64,000 nt of DNA from Streptomyces flavotricini (GCF_020639365.1 NZ_JAINUL010000001.1:3822216-3886215); one strand, 5' to 3'. Shown: positions 33,793 through 42,509, numbered from the stretch's first letter. Numbers and translations are program-made. Notes: generated by a model from the sequence alone, not told the origin.

Positions 33793-34284
33793 ATGAGCCA
33801 GCACGTCCAGCCGCCCGCGCCCGAGTCCGGCGCACCGGTCGCGGCCCCGGCCGTCCCGTACCCCGCCGAGCCCGCCCGCACCGGCAACATCGGCCTGGGC
33901 ATCGCCGCGGCCGTGGTCGCCGCCCTGGCCGCGGCCGCCGCCTACGGCGGGATCATGAACGCGATCGACCGCCAGGTCGGCTACGCGGCGGTCGGCGTCG
34001 GCCTGCTGATCGGCTTCGCCGCCGGCAAGCTCGGCGGCAGGAACCCGGTGCTCCCCGTGGTCGGCGCGGTCCTCTCCCTCGGCGCCGTCTACCTCGGCCA
34101 GCTGTTCTTCATCGCGCTGGCCCTGGCCGACTACGGCAACGTCGGCCTCGGCGAGGTCTTCGACAAGGCGGGCGTCGGCGGCCTGAACGACATCTGGCAG
34201 GAGGGCGCGGACGCGATGGACTACGTCTTCCTCGCCATCGGCGGCTTCGTGGCCTTCGGCGCCGCCAAGAAGGCCGGCGACTGA
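33793..34284 (+). CDS. Small integral membrane protein, unknown function
   Basis: The 163-residue protein has a Pro/Ala-rich N-terminal tail (about 1-35) and a membrane part of four hydrophobic segments: GLGIAAAVVAALAAAAAYGG, VGYAAVGVGLLIGFAAGKLGG, VLPVVGAVLSLGAVYLGQLFF, and a C-terminal AMDYVFLAIGGFVAFGAAKK. A soluble loop (about 110-140) joins the last two. GxxxG-like spacing in the helices suggests packing or oligomerisation. ATG 33793 is selected because a G-rich Shine-Dalgarno (GGGGGGA) lies 8 nt upstream. I recognise no family with a known role. It is followed by an unrelated gene with its own promoter. Confidence 0.8.
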   Translation: MSQHVQPPAPESGAPVAAPAVPYPAEPARTGNIGLGIAAAVVAALAAAAAYGGIMNAIDRQVGYAAVGVGLLIGFAAGKLGGRNPVLPVVGAVLSLGAVYLGQLFFIALALADYGNVGLGEVFDKAGVGGLNDIWQEGADAMDYVFLAIGGFVAFGAAKKAGD

Positions 34285-34430
34285 GGCTCCGACGGACGAC
34301 GCCGGACCGGCCACCAGGCCGCCCGGCGTCTCCGGCCTGCCCGCAGCCCGGCTTGCCGGGGAGCGACCCGGGAAACGACCAGTCCTCTCCGCGCTGCGCT
34401 GAGCAGGCACGATCGGGAATCGAACCCCTG

Positions 34431-34458
34431 TTGACGGCATGATCACCGGCCATATGAT
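34431..34458 (+). promoter_or_regulatory. Near-consensus promoter of a leaderless gene
   Basis: TTGACG (34431-34436) and TATGAT (34453-34458) are 16 bp apart, one of the best housekeeping sigma-type matches in the window. Transcription should start about 7 nt on, at the GTG at 34466, which is in frame with the gene. That makes the message leaderless and argues against the two earlier ATG codons, which lie inside the promoter. Confidence 0.6.
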
Positions 34459-34465
34459 CCGCCGC

Positions 34466-35434
34466 GTGTCCGCTCATCCTCCGCTCGGCCGGCCCGTGTT
34501 CGAACCCGCCGACCGCATCCCCGCCCTCACCGCCCTGCGCGGCCACGTCCACGGCCGGAACTGGGACTCCGTCGCCGGCTCCTTCGCCGCGCTCACCGAC
34601 GAGGACGACCGCGCCCTCGCCTGCCGCGTCGTCGCGGAGCAGCAGAACGCCGAGCCGTTCCTCAACCAGGTCATGGCCGGCGACCCGCGCGATCCGCTCG
34701 TGCGGACCCTGCTCGCCGACCGGCTGATCCAGACCGGCTGGGGCATCCGCTCGGGTTACCGGGCCCGGCACGTCTCGCGGGAGCAGTTCCAGCAGTTCCA
34801 CGCCTTCCTGCGGCGTGCCGAGGTCCTGCTCATCGACGTCTGCGCCGAGTACCCCGACCACGCCCTCGCCTGGTACCTGCGCGTCATCACCTCGCGCGGC
34901 CTGGAACTCGGCCCGGGCGAAACCCGGCGCCGGTACGAGCGGCTCGCCGAGCACCACCCGCACCACTACTCCGGCCAGCAGCAGCTGCTCCAGCAGATCT
35001 GCCCCAAGTGGGGCGGCACCTGGGAGTCCGCGCACGGCTTCGCCGAGGAGTGCGCGAAGGCCGCACCGCCCGGAAGCCCGAACGGCGCCCTGGTCGCCGT
35101 CGCGCAGCTGGAGCGGTACCTGGAGCTGCGGGAGAAGGAGGGCGACCGGGCCGCAGGAACGTATCTGCGCACCCCGGGCGCCCACCAGGCCCTCCTCGAC
35201 GCCGCCGCCCGCTCGGTCCTGCACCCCGCCGCCCGCGCCGACGCGTACCAGCTCGTCGGCGCGCACAGCGCGTTCGCCGCCGCCCACTGCGCGGCCGGCC
35301 GGCACGCCGAGGCCGCTGCGCACTTCCGCGCCCTCGGCGACCGCGCGAGCGAGTTCCCGTGGAGCTACGTCGGCAGCCACGACCACGAAGCCGAGTTCGT
35401 CCGCCACCGCAAGACCGCCCTGGCGAAGGGCTGA
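34466..35434 (+). CDS. Helical-repeat protein of unknown function, upstream of an M16 peptidase
   Basis: The protein is 322 residues from the leaderless GTG at 34466. It is soluble and mostly helical, with alternating Ala/Leu-rich helices that read like TPR-type repeats (for example AGDPRDPLVRTLLADRLIQTGW and QLVGAHSAFAAAHCAAGRHAEAAAHF). A conserved-looking centre is SREQFQQFHAFLRRAEVLL followed by PDHALAWYLRVI. I think it belongs to a DUF4034-like group common in Streptomyces, but I am not certain. The stop is 8 nt before the M16 peptidase start, so the two are co-translated. A role in peptidase assembly or recruitment is possible but inferred. Confidence 0.75.
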   Translation: MSAHPPLGRPVFEPADRIPALTALRGHVHGRNWDSVAGSFAALTDEDDRALACRVVAEQQNAEPFLNQVMAGDPRDPLVRTLLADRLIQTGWGIRSGYRARHVSREQFQQFHAFLRRAEVLLIDVCAEYPDHALAWYLRVITSRGLELGPGETRRRYERLAEHHPHHYSGQQQLLQQICPKWGGTWESAHGFAEECAKAAPPGSPNGALVAVAQLERYLELREKEGDRAAGTYLRTPGAHQALLDAAARSVLHPAARADAYQLVGAHSAFAAAHCAAGRHAEAAAHFRALGDRASEFPWSYVGSHDHEAEFVRHRKTALAKG

Positions 35435-35442
35435 GGGACACC

Positions 35443-37218
35443 ATGACGATGGACACCACCGCCGACCGCGACAGCGCGGCGGACCGCGGCACCACCACGC
35501 CCACGACCGACGCCGACGGCATCACCGACACCATCGTGGACGGCATCCGCACCGTCCTCGCCCCTCGCTCGGGACCCCTCACCGCCGGGCTCCTCTTCCG
35601 CGTCGGACGCGCCGACGAGACCCTCGCCACCAGCGGCATCACCCATCTGGTCGAGCACCTCGCCCTGCACCGGCACGGCCTCGGCGACCTGCACTACAAC
35701 GGAGCCACCGCCGCCACGTACACCCACTTCCACGTCACCGGCACCCCGGCCGACGTGGTCGAATACCTCAACGGAGTCTGCGCGGCGCTGCGCGACCTGC
35801 CGATGGACCGGCTGGACACCGAGAAGGAGATCCTGCGCACCGAGGCCGCCGGCAAGAGCCACGGCCCGGGCCACGCCGCCACCCTGTGGCGCTACGGCTC
35901 CCGCTCGTACGGGCTCACCGCGTACGCCGAGGCGGGTCTGCACCACCTGACCGCGGACGACGTCCGCACATGGGCGCGGACCCGGTTCACCGCCGAGAAC
36001 GCCGTCCTGTGGATCACCGGTGACCGCATCCCCGAGGGCCTCGACCTCAAGCTCCCGGCCGGTGCGTGGCACCCGACCCCGGCGGCCACCTCCGCGCTGC
36101 CCGTCACCCCCGCCTACTTCGCGGGCGACGACGGCGGGGTCGTCCTGACCGCCGTCGTGCCCCGCTCCACCGAGGCGGGGCTGTTCGCCGAGGTCCTGGG
36201 CAAGGAGCTGTTCCGCGAGCTGCGCCAGAAGAGCGGCTACTCCTACACCGCGACCGCCGACTACGCGCCCCGCGACACCGACTACGCGACCGTCATCGCC
36301 TACGCCGACGCCCTCCCGCAGAAACAGGACGCGCTGGTCGGCGCCTTCGTCGACGTCTTCGCGAAGCTGCGGGCAGGCCGGATCGACCAAGCCGACCTGG
36401 ACGCCGTACGGGCCTCCGCGCTGGCGCAGTTCGACACGCCGGAGCTCGCCGCCTGCATGCTGCCCGGGCACGCCATGAACCTGCTGGTGCGCCACCGCAA
36501 CCTCACCGCGGCCGAGGCCAGGGCCGAGATCGAGGCGGTCACCGTCGCCGACCTCCACCGGGTCGCGCGCGCCGTGTGGGCGGACGCCCTGATGCAGGTG
36601 CCCGGCCGGGGCGTGGACTGGGCGGGGCTGACGGCCGCGCCCGCCGAGTCCTCCGAGGTCGTCACCGGCCGCCGCTACTCCGCCCTGGAGGAGGGGAACG
36701 GCGCCCTGATCGTGGCGGACGACGGCATCAGCCTCTCCGCACCGCGCGGCCGGGTCACCATCCGGTACGCCGAATGCACTCTGCTGCAGGTCTACCCGGA
36801 CGGCGGCCGGCACCTCGTGGGCGGCGACGGGTTCACCCTCACCGTCGAACCGACCCTGTACCGCATCACCGCGGCGGAGCTCGCCCGCCTCGACGCCGCC
36901 GTCCCGCCCGCCTCCGTGGTCCGCATGCCGCCGCGCGACCCGGGCCGGGTACCACAGCCGCGGAAGACCACCCCGAAGGCCGAGCCCGGCACGGCCCGGC
37001 ACGCCTGGTTCACCGTACTGCTCTGGGTCCTCGGCATCCCCGCGGTGGTGCTGGGCGGCTTCACCGCGCTGTCGGCCTTCGTCGCGACCCAGGCCTCCAG
37101 GGACGACGGGATTCCGCCGGAGGACGCGCGCTTCCTGTTGGCGTGCCTGATCGTCTCGGCGGTGTTCGTGGTCCCGTGGGGCCTGCTCCTGCGCCGCCGC
37201 CAGCAGGGCCTGAACTGA
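35443..37218 (+). CDS. M16 family zinc metallopeptidase fused to a PH-like domain and two membrane helices
   Basis: The 591-residue protein has an insulinase-type N-terminal half with the inverted zinc motif HLVEH (His68, Glu71, His72) and the downstream glutamate in DTEKEILRTE (about 127-134). A second M16-like half follows (about 210-400, with ELRQKSGYSYTATADY). From about 425 comes a compact beta domain (GALIVADDGISLSAPRGRVTI) that looks PH-like. Two membrane helices (about 521-548 and 563-585) then end in a basic tail, RRRQQGLN. Catalytic residues are intact, so it should be an active, membrane-tethered, cytoplasm-facing peptidase. GAGGG lies 6 nt before ATG 35443. The substrate is unknown. 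Confidence 0.87.
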   Translation: MTMDTTADRDSAADRGTTTPTTDADGITDTIVDGIRTVLAPRSGPLTAGLLFRVGRADETLATSGITHLVEHLALHRHGLGDLHYNGATAATYTHFHVTGTPADVVEYLNGVCAALRDLPMDRLDTEKEILRTEAAGKSHGPGHAATLWRYGSRSYGLTAYAEAGLHHLTADDVRTWARTRFTAENAVLWITGDRIPEGLDLKLPAGAWHPTPAATSALPVTPAYFAGDDGGVVLTAVVPRSTEAGLFAEVLGKELFRELRQKSGYSYTATADYAPRDTDYATVIAYADALPQKQDALVGAFVDVFAKLRAGRIDQADLDAVRASALAQFDTPELAACMLPGHAMNLLVRHRNLTAAEARAEIEAVTVADLHRVARAVWADALMQVPGRGVDWAGLTAAPAESSEVVTGRRYSALEEGNGALIVADDGISLSAPRGRVTIRYAECTLLQVYPDGGRHLVGGDGFTLTVEPTLYRITAAELARLDAAVPPASVVRMPPRDPGRVPQPRKTTPKAEPGTARHAWFTVLLWVLGIPAVVLGGFTALSAFVATQASRDDGIPPEDARFLLACLIVSAVFVVPWGLLLRRRQQGLN

Positions 37219-37228
37219 ACCGAACGCC

Positions 37229-37265
37229 GAAGGGCCGGCTCCCCGGATCGGGGAGCCGGCCCTTC
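37229..37265. terminator. Bidirectional terminator between M16 peptidase and guaB3
   Basis: GAAGGGCCGGCTCCCCG at 37229-37245 and its complement ending at 37265 form a 17-bp stem with a 3-nt loop. It lies between the two convergent genes. GAAGGG at one side and CCCTTC at the other give similar structures on both strands. Confidence 0.75.
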
Positions 37266-37288
37266 GTGCCGGCGTACGTGCGTGCGGG

Positions 37289-38413
37289 TCAGCGGCTGTG
37301 CTGGGAGTCCGCGACCGTGACCTCCACGCGCTGGAACTCCTTGAGCTCGCTGTAGCCCGTGGTGGCCATCGAACGGCGCAGGGCGCCGAAGATGTTCATC
37401 GAGCCGTCCGGGGTGTGCGAGGGGCCGGTGAGGATCTCCTCGGTGGTGCCGACCGTGCCCAGGTCGACCTTCTTGCCGCGCGGGACGTCCTCGTGGACGG
37501 CCTCCATGCCCCAGTGGTTGCCCTTGCCGGGCGCGTCGGTGGCACGGGCCAGCGGGGAGCCCATCATCACGGCGTCCGCGCCGCAGGCCACGGCCTTCGG
37601 GATGTCGCCCGACCAGCCCACGCCGCCGTCGGCGATGACGTGCACGTACCGGCCGCCGGACTCGTCCATGTAGTCGCGGCGGGCCGCGGCCACGTCCGCG
37701 ACGGCGGTGGCCATCGGGACCTGGATGCCGAGCACGTTGCGCGTGGTGTGCGCGGCGCCGCCGCCGAAGCCGACCAGGACGCCCGCCGCGCCCGTGCGCA
37801 TCAGGTGCAGGGCCGCGGTGTACGTGGCGCAGCCGCCGACGATGACCGGGACGTCGAGCTCGTAGATGAACTGCTTGAGGTTCAGCGGCTCGGCGGCGCC
37901 GGAGACGTGCTCCGCCGACACGGTGGTGCCGCGGATCACGAAGATGTCCACGCCCGCGTCGACGACGGCCTTGGAGAACTCGGCGGTGCGCTGCGGGGAG
38001 AGGGCGGCGGCGGTCACGACGCCGGAGTCGCGCACCTCCTTGATCCGCTGACGGATCAGGTCCGCCTGGATCGGGGCGGAGTAGATCTCCTGGAGGCGGC
38101 GGGTGGCGGCCTCCTCGTCCAGCTCCGTGATCTCGTCGAGCAGCGGCTGCGGATCCTCGTAGCGGGTCCACAGGCCTTCGAGGTTCAGCACGCCGAGGCC
38201 GCCGAGCTCGCCGATGCGGATGGCGGTCTGCGGGGAGACGACCGAGTCCATGGGGGCGGCGAGGAACGGGAGCTCGAAGCGGTAGGCGTCGATCTGCCAG
38301 GCGATCGAGACCTCCTTCGGGTCCCGCGTACGCCGGCTCGGGACGATGGCGATGTCGTCGAACGCGTACGCCCTGCGGCCGCGCTTGCCGCGCCCGATCT
38401 CGATCTCAGTCAC
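37289..38413 (-). CDS. guaB3: GuaB3 family IMP dehydrogenase-related protein
   Basis: The 374-residue TIM-barrel protein is related to IMP dehydrogenase but lacks the CBS domains and the catalytic cysteine: the loop that in IMPDH reads GSICTTR is here GGGAAHTTRNVLG, with His in the Cys position. Other IMPDH-like segments remain (FLAAPMDSVVSP, VIADGGVGWSGDIPKAVACGADAVMMGSPLA). Actinobacterial GuaB3 proteins are known to lack this Cys and so should not act as IMPDH; a cyanobacterial GuaB3 has been described as a GMP reductase. The reaction here is unproven. It lies downstream of guaB on the same strand but is separated by a strong hairpin. Confidence 0.9.
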   Translation of the reverse strand: MTEIEIGRGKRGRRAYAFDDIAIVPSRRTRDPKEVSIAWQIDAYRFELPFLAAPMDSVVSPQTAIRIGELGGLGVLNLEGLWTRYEDPQPLLDEITELDEEAATRRLQEIYSAPIQADLIRQRIKEVRDSGVVTAAALSPQRTAEFSKAVVDAGVDIFVIRGTTVSAEHVSGAAEPLNLKQFIYELDVPVIVGGCATYTAALHLMRTGAAGVLVGFGGGAAHTTRNVLGIQVPMATAVADVAAARRDYMDESGGRYVHVIADGGVGWSGDIPKAVACGADAVMMGSPLARATDAPGKGNHWGMEAVHEDVPRGKKVDLGTVGTTEEILTGPSHTPDGSMNIFGALRRSMATTGYSELKEFQRVEVTVADSQHSR

Positions 38414-38504
38414 GTGTGGTGGCCTTTCCTCTGGGTCTGCCCGTCCAGTATCCCCGAACCCCGGCGCCCCGCGTTCCGGTGACCGCTGTACGGACGCAAC
38501 GTCA

Positions 38505-38534
38505 AGGGGGCGGGTCCGGCCGGACCCGCCCCCT
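38505..38534 (-). terminator. Terminator after guaB
   Basis: AGGGGGCGGGTCCGG (38505-38519) is followed directly by its exact reverse complement to 38534, a perfect 30-bp palindrome. It is 15 nt past the guaB stop, which suggests guaB and guaB3 are separate transcription units. Confidence 0.7.
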
Positions 38535-38549
38535 GCGTGCGCCGTGGAC

Positions 38550-40049
38550 TCAGCCCTTGCGGCTGTAGTTCGGCGCCTCGACGGTCATCTGGATGTCGTG
38601 CGGGTGGCTCTCCTTGAGCCCCGCCGACGTGATGCGGACGAAGCGGCCGCGGTCCTGGAGCTCGGGCACCGTGCGGCCGCCGACGTAGAACATCGACTGG
38701 CGCAGACCGCCGACGAGCTGGTGCACGACCGCGGAGAGCGGGCCGCGGTAGGGGACCTGGCCCTCGATGCCCTCGGGGATGAGCTTGTCGTCGCCGCCCA
38801 CGCCCTCCTGGAAGTAGCGGTCCTTGGAGAAGGAGCGCTGGTCACCGCGGGACTGCATCGCGCCGAGCGAGCCCATGCCGCGGTACGACTTGAACTGCTT
38901 GCCGTTGATGAAGAGCAGCTCGCCCGGGGACTCCTCGCAGCCCGCGAGGAGCGAGCCGAGCATCACCGTGTCGGCGCCCGCGACGAGCGCCTTCGCGATG
39001 TCTCCGGAGTACTGCAGGCCGCCGTCGCCGATGACCGGGACGCCGGCCGCCTTCGCGGCGAGGGAGGCCTCGTAGATGGCGGTGACCTGCGGGACGCCGA
39101 TGCCGGCGACGACGCGGGTGGTGCAGATGGAGCCGGGGCCGACGCCGACCTTGATGCCGTCGCAGCCGGCGTCGATCAGCGCCTGGGCGCCGTCGCGGGT
39201 GGCGACGTTGCCGCCGATGACGTCGACGGAGGAGTTCGACTTGATCTTGGCGACCATGTCGCCGACCAGGCGGGAGTGGCCGTGGGCGGTGTCGACGACG
39301 ATGAAGTCGGCGCCCGCCTCGATCAGCGCCTGGGCGCGGTCGTACGCGTCGCCGGCGACGCCGACCGCGGCGCCGACCAGGAGGCGGCCGTCCTTGTCCT
39401 TGGCGGCGTTCGGGTACTTCTCCGCCTTGACGAAGTCCTTGACCGTGATGAGGCCCTTGAGGATGCCCGCGTCGTCGACCAGCGGCAGCTTCTCGATCTT
39501 GTGGCGGCGCAGCAGCTCCATGGCGTCGACGCCGGAGATGCCGACCTTGCCCGTGACCAGCGGCATCGGGGTCATGACCTCGCGCACCTGGCGGCTGCGG
39601 TCCGACTCGAAGGCCATGTCGCGGTTGGTGACGATGCCGAGCAGCTTGCCGGCCGCGTCGGTGACGGGGACGCCGGAGATGCGGAACTTCGCGCACAGCT
39701 GGTCGGCCTCGCCCAGCGTCGCGTCCGGGTGCACCGTGATCGGGTCGGTGACCATGCCGGACTCGGAGCGCTTGACCAGGTCGACCTGGTTGGCCTGGTC
39801 GGCGATGGACAGGTTGCGGTGCAGTACGCCGACGCCGCCCTGGCGGGCCATCGCGATGGCCATGCGGGCCTCGGTGACCTTGTCCATGGCGGCGGAGAGC
39901 AGCGGCACGTTCACGCGGACGTTGCGCGAGATGAGGGAAGAGGTGTCGATCGCGTCAGGCGACATGTCCGACGCGCCCGGCAGCAGCAGCACGTCGTCGT
40001 AGGTCAGTCCGAGCGTGGCGAATTTGTCGGGCACTCCGTCGGCGGTCAT
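38550..40049 (-). CDS. guaB: IMP dehydrogenase
   Basis: The enzyme oxidises IMP to XMP with NAD+, the rate-limiting step of guanine nucleotide synthesis. The 499-residue protein has the (beta/alpha)8 barrel interrupted by two CBS domains (about 100-225: MVTDPITVHPDATL and VMTPMPLVTGKV). The catalytic loop GVGPGSICTTRVVAG contains the nucleophilic Cys, and the Arg-Tyr flap and GGLQYSGDIAKAL segments are intact. ATG 40049 is chosen because the family sequence (KFATLGLTYDDVLLLPG) follows it and GGGAAGG precedes it. A TAGCAT -10-like box on the minus strand near 40088-40093 places the transcript start about 30 nt upstream. The sigma factor gene is upstream. Confidence 0.97.
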   Translation of the reverse strand: MTADGVPDKFATLGLTYDDVLLLPGASDMSPDAIDTSSLISRNVRVNVPLLSAAMDKVTEARMAIAMARQGGVGVLHRNLSIADQANQVDLVKRSESGMVTDPITVHPDATLGEADQLCAKFRISGVPVTDAAGKLLGIVTNRDMAFESDRSRQVREVMTPMPLVTGKVGISGVDAMELLRRHKIEKLPLVDDAGILKGLITVKDFVKAEKYPNAAKDKDGRLLVGAAVGVAGDAYDRAQALIEAGADFIVVDTAHGHSRLVGDMVAKIKSNSSVDVIGGNVATRDGAQALIDAGCDGIKVGVGPGSICTTRVVAGIGVPQVTAIYEASLAAKAAGVPVIGDGGLQYSGDIAKALVAGADTVMLGSLLAGCEESPGELLFINGKQFKSYRGMGSLGAMQSRGDQRSFSKDRYFQEGVGGDDKLIPEGIEGQVPYRGPLSAVVHQLVGGLRQSMFYVGGRTVPELQDRGRFVRITSAGLKESHPHDIQMTVEAPNYSRKG

Positions 40050-40087
40050 GACACCTTCCCAAATGGTCTTGCTCAGCGCGGATGTCC

Positions 40088-40093
40088 ATGCTA
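40088..40093 (-). promoter_or_regulatory. Putative -10 box of guaB
   Basis: On the minus strand this reads TAGCAT, matching TAnnnT, about 39 nt upstream of the guaB ATG. The -35 region is not clear, so confidence is low. Confidence 0.3.
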
Positions 40094-40161
40094 ACGGGAT
40101 CCCGACGCGTCTCATTCCACGACCAAGGTCAAGCAGAAGTTTCGTCTGTTCCTACGAAGAT

Positions 40162-40884
40162 CTACTGCTCGGCGAGCGCGCGCAGCCGGCTGAGGGCGCG
40201 GTGCTGGGCCACCCGCACCGCGCCGGGGGACATGCCGAGCATCTGCCCGGTCTCCTCGGCCGTCAGGCCGACCGCCACCCGCAGCACGAGCAGCTCGCGC
40301 TGGTTCTCCGGAAGGTTGGCCAGCAGCTTCTTGGCCCAGGCGGCGTCACTGCTCAGCAGCGCCCGCTCCTCCGGGCCCAGCGAGTCGTCCGGCCGCTCCG
40401 GCATCTCGTCGGAGGGCACGGCCGTGCTGCCCGGGTGCCGCATGGCGGCCCGCTGCAGGTCGGCGACCTTGTGTGCGGCGATGGCGAAGACGAAGGCCTC
40501 GAAGGGCCGGCCGGTGTCCCGGTAGCGCGGCAGCGCCATGAGGACGGCGACGCAGACCTCCTGAGCGAGGTCCTCCACGAAGTGGCGGGCGTCGCCCGGA
40601 AGCCGCGAGAGCCGGGTTCTGCAGTAGCGGATGGCCAGCGGGTGCACGAAGGCGAGCAGATCGTGCGTCGCCTGCTCGTCACCCTCGACCGCTCTGCGTA
40701 CGAGCGCGCTGACGGCCCCGGCGCTGCCGCTTTTGGCGGCGCCGGTGGAGCCTGTGGCCGTGGGTGACCCCTGGGCCTCGTCGTCGCGCATCAATCCATG
40801 GTGCCTTGGCGCCGGAGCATTCGCGCCGCCACGGCCCGTGTTGTGCGTCGAAGCGTTATGAGCGGGTGCGCCTGGACTCGTCAC
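40162..40884 (-). CDS. shbA: ECF-type sigma factor, ShbA/SigD-like
   Basis: The protein has an N-terminal flexible tail (about 1-40), a sigma-70 region 2 (LLAFVHPLAIRYCRTRLSRL, then FVEDLAQEVCVAVLMALPRY) and region 4 (LPENQRELLVLRVAVGLTAEETGQMLGMSPGAVRVAQHRAL). Its size and its place between bldM and guaB match ShbA of Streptomyces, which drives transcription of the principal sigma gene hrdB, and SigD of mycobacteria, which sits near guaB2. GTG 40884 (240 residues) is favoured by GGGAGGGGAGGG just upstream; a later ATG at 40791 lacks such a site. No anti-sigma gene adjoins, as expected for this group. Confidence 0.88.
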   Translation of the reverse strand: MTSPGAPAHNASTHNTGRGGANAPAPRHHGLMRDDEAQGSPTATGSTGAAKSGSAGAVSALVRRAVEGDEQATHDLLAFVHPLAIRYCRTRLSRLPGDARHFVEDLAQEVCVAVLMALPRYRDTGRPFEAFVFAIAAHKVADLQRAAMRHPGSTAVPSDEMPERPDDSLGPEERALLSSDAAWAKKLLANLPENQRELLVLRVAVGLTAEETGQMLGMSPGAVRVAQHRALSRLRALAEQ

Positions 40885-41178
40885 TGCGCCCTCCCCTCCC
40901 GCTCGACCGAATACTCCCCGAGGCCCCATCCCAGAAAATGCGCCACACCTCAAGCATGCGGCATCGCGCGCGAAGCGACACGTCCCCCGATTGTGCCCCG
41001 CCCATCCCCGGGTGCGCACCGGGTACGGAGGGACGGGAACGGACGACGACGCGAGGGGCACCCGACGGGCGTGCTCGGGGGCGGCCGGGGCGGCCGGAGA
41101 CGGCCGGTCGCGCGGCCTGCCGCCCCGTCCGCCGTGGCGGACGGGACCGCTCTCAGCATCCGGCCTGCGGTCTCGCGG

Positions 41179-41790
41179 TCAGCGGACCAGGCCCCAGCGG
41201 AACCCGAGCGCCACGGCGTGCGCCCGGTCCGAGGCGCCCAGCTTCTTGAACAGCCTGCGGGCGTGCGTCTTGACCGTGTCCTCGGAGAGGAAGAGCTCGC
41301 GCCCGATCTCCGCGTTGGACCGGCCGTGGCTCATGCCCTCCAGCACCTGGATCTCGCGCGCGGTGAGCGTGGGCGCGGCGCCCATCTCGGCCGAGCGGAG
41401 CCGGCGTGGCGCCAGTCGCCAGGTCGGGTCGGCGAGCGCCTGGGTGACCGTGGCCCGCAGTTCGGCGCGCGAGGCGTCCTTGTGCAGATAGCCCCGGGCG
41501 CCGGCGGCGACCGCGAGGGCCACCCCGTCCAGGTCCTCGGCGACCGTCAGCATGATGATGCGGGCGCCCGGATCGGCCGAGAGCAGTCGGCGCACCGTCT
41601 CCACACCGCCCAGCCCCGGCATCCGTACATCCATCAGAATCAGGTCGGAGCGGTCGGCACCCCAGCGGCGGAGGACTTCCTCGCCGTTGGCAGCCGTCGT
41701 CACACGCTCGACGCCGGGCACGGTGGCAACCGCGCGACGGAGCGCCTCTCGGGCAAGCGGGGAGTCGTCGCAGACGAGGACGGAAGTCAT
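41179..41790 (-). CDS. bldM: Developmental response regulator BldM
   Basis: The 203-residue protein is an atypical NarL-type response regulator needed for aerial development. The receiver (MTSVLVCDDSPLAREALRRA, Asp in LILMDVRMPG near residue 54) is followed by a LuxR helix-turn-helix (LTAREIQVLEGMSHG, then EDTVKTHARRLFKKL). The sequence, length and position next to whiD and shbA match BldM, which forms homodimers or heterodimers with WhiI and is known to work without phosphorylation. ATG 41790 is used because the conserved N-terminus begins there. It is divergent from whiD across a 379-bp gap. No histidine kinase gene is nearby. Confidence 0.96.
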   Translation of the reverse strand: MTSVLVCDDSPLAREALRRAVATVPGVERVTTAANGEEVLRRWGADRSDLILMDVRMPGLGGVETVRRLLSADPGARIIMLTVAEDLDGVALAVAAGARGYLHKDASRAELRATVTQALADPTWRLAPRRLRSAEMGAAPTLTAREIQVLEGMSHGRSNAEIGRELFLSEDTVKTHARRLFKKLGASDRAHAVALGFRWGLVR

Positions 41791-42169
41791 GACCGCCCTC
41801 CGCAGCTGCTGATGCGCGTCACCTTGAGCCTCCAGGCTGGTACGTATCGTCACCTGTGCGGTCGATGCCCCCGGACACCTGTCCGAGAACTTCTTGGTTC
41901 AACCGCCTTCGCACTCTCAACGATGGTCACTCGAAAGAGTTACGGGTCGGACGGACACCTTCGGCACTCTACGTGAGGAAGCGATCACGACGCGGGTGCC
42001 ACTCTCGGCGTGTCCTCCATCTGGAGCTATGCCCTATTTGGCGGCTTTTCTTCCGTTTGGCACGTGTCTGAGGCTAGATTCCCAATGAGTCATATTTACA
42101 TCTACTACGACAGTAGGTGTGGAGACTTGGACCGTATCCGTCTCAGTACCGGCACCAAGAGGACTACCC
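41791..42169. promoter_or_regulatory. bldM-whiD divergent regulatory region
   Basis: This 379-bp gap holds no gene I can support. It is less G/C-rich than its surroundings. TAGATT (42075-42080, plus strand) is a -10-like box for whiD, and TAGAGT on the minus strand (41966-41971) is one for bldM; neither has a convincing -35. Both genes are known to be developmentally controlled in Streptomyces, so several promoters are likely. A stretch around 42085-42120 is rich in A and T. Confidence 0.45.
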
Positions 42170-42496
42170 ATGGCAGATTTCTCCCGCCTCCCCGGACCGA
42201 ACGCCGACCTCTGGGACTGGCAGCTGCTGGCCGCCTGCCGGGGGGTCGACAGCTCCCTCTTCTTCCACCCGGAAGGCGAGCGGGGCGCGGCGAGGAGTGC
42301 GCGCGAGGCCTCGGCTAAAGAGGTCTGCATGAGATGCCCGGTGCGCTCGGAATGCGCCGCGCACGCACTGGCCGTCCGCGAGCCCTACGGGGTGTGGGGC
42401 GGCCTCACCGAGGACGAGCGCGAAGAACTGATGGGACGCGCGCGCCACCGCCTGATCCCCGCATCGAGCACGATCGGACCCCTTCCCCCGCACTGA
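42170..42496 (+). CDS. whiD: WhiB-family iron-sulfur regulator WhiD
   Basis: The 108-residue protein is a Wbl transcription factor that binds a [4Fe-4S] cluster through four Cys: one in LLAACRGVD and three in KEVCMRCPVRSECAAHAL. The G[VI]WGG turn (YGVWGGLTEDEREEL) and a basic tail complete the family pattern. Wbl proteins act by binding region 4 of the principal sigma factor. Sequence and placement next to bldM identify WhiD, needed for late sporulation, septum placement and spore maturation; WhiB3 is its mycobacterial counterpart. ATG 42170 has AGAGG 7 nt upstream. A short GAAACG/CGTTTC hairpin (42510-42531) downstream could end the transcript. Confidence 0.96.
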   Translation: MADFSRLPGPNADLWDWQLLAACRGVDSSLFFHPEGERGAARSAREASAKEVCMRCPVRSECAAHALAVREPYGVWGGLTEDEREELMGRARHRLIPASSTIGPLPPH

Positions 42497-42509
42497 CCCA
42501 CGGCTCGCC

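Noticed and set aside
34408..34435. tRNA T-arm-like sequence on the minus strand (GGGGTTCGATTCCC)
   Set aside because: Only the inner three T-stem pairs form; the outer two mismatch, no matching acceptor or anticodon arm lies upstream, and the housekeeping promoter overlaps it. A tRNA fragment or attachment site is not supported.
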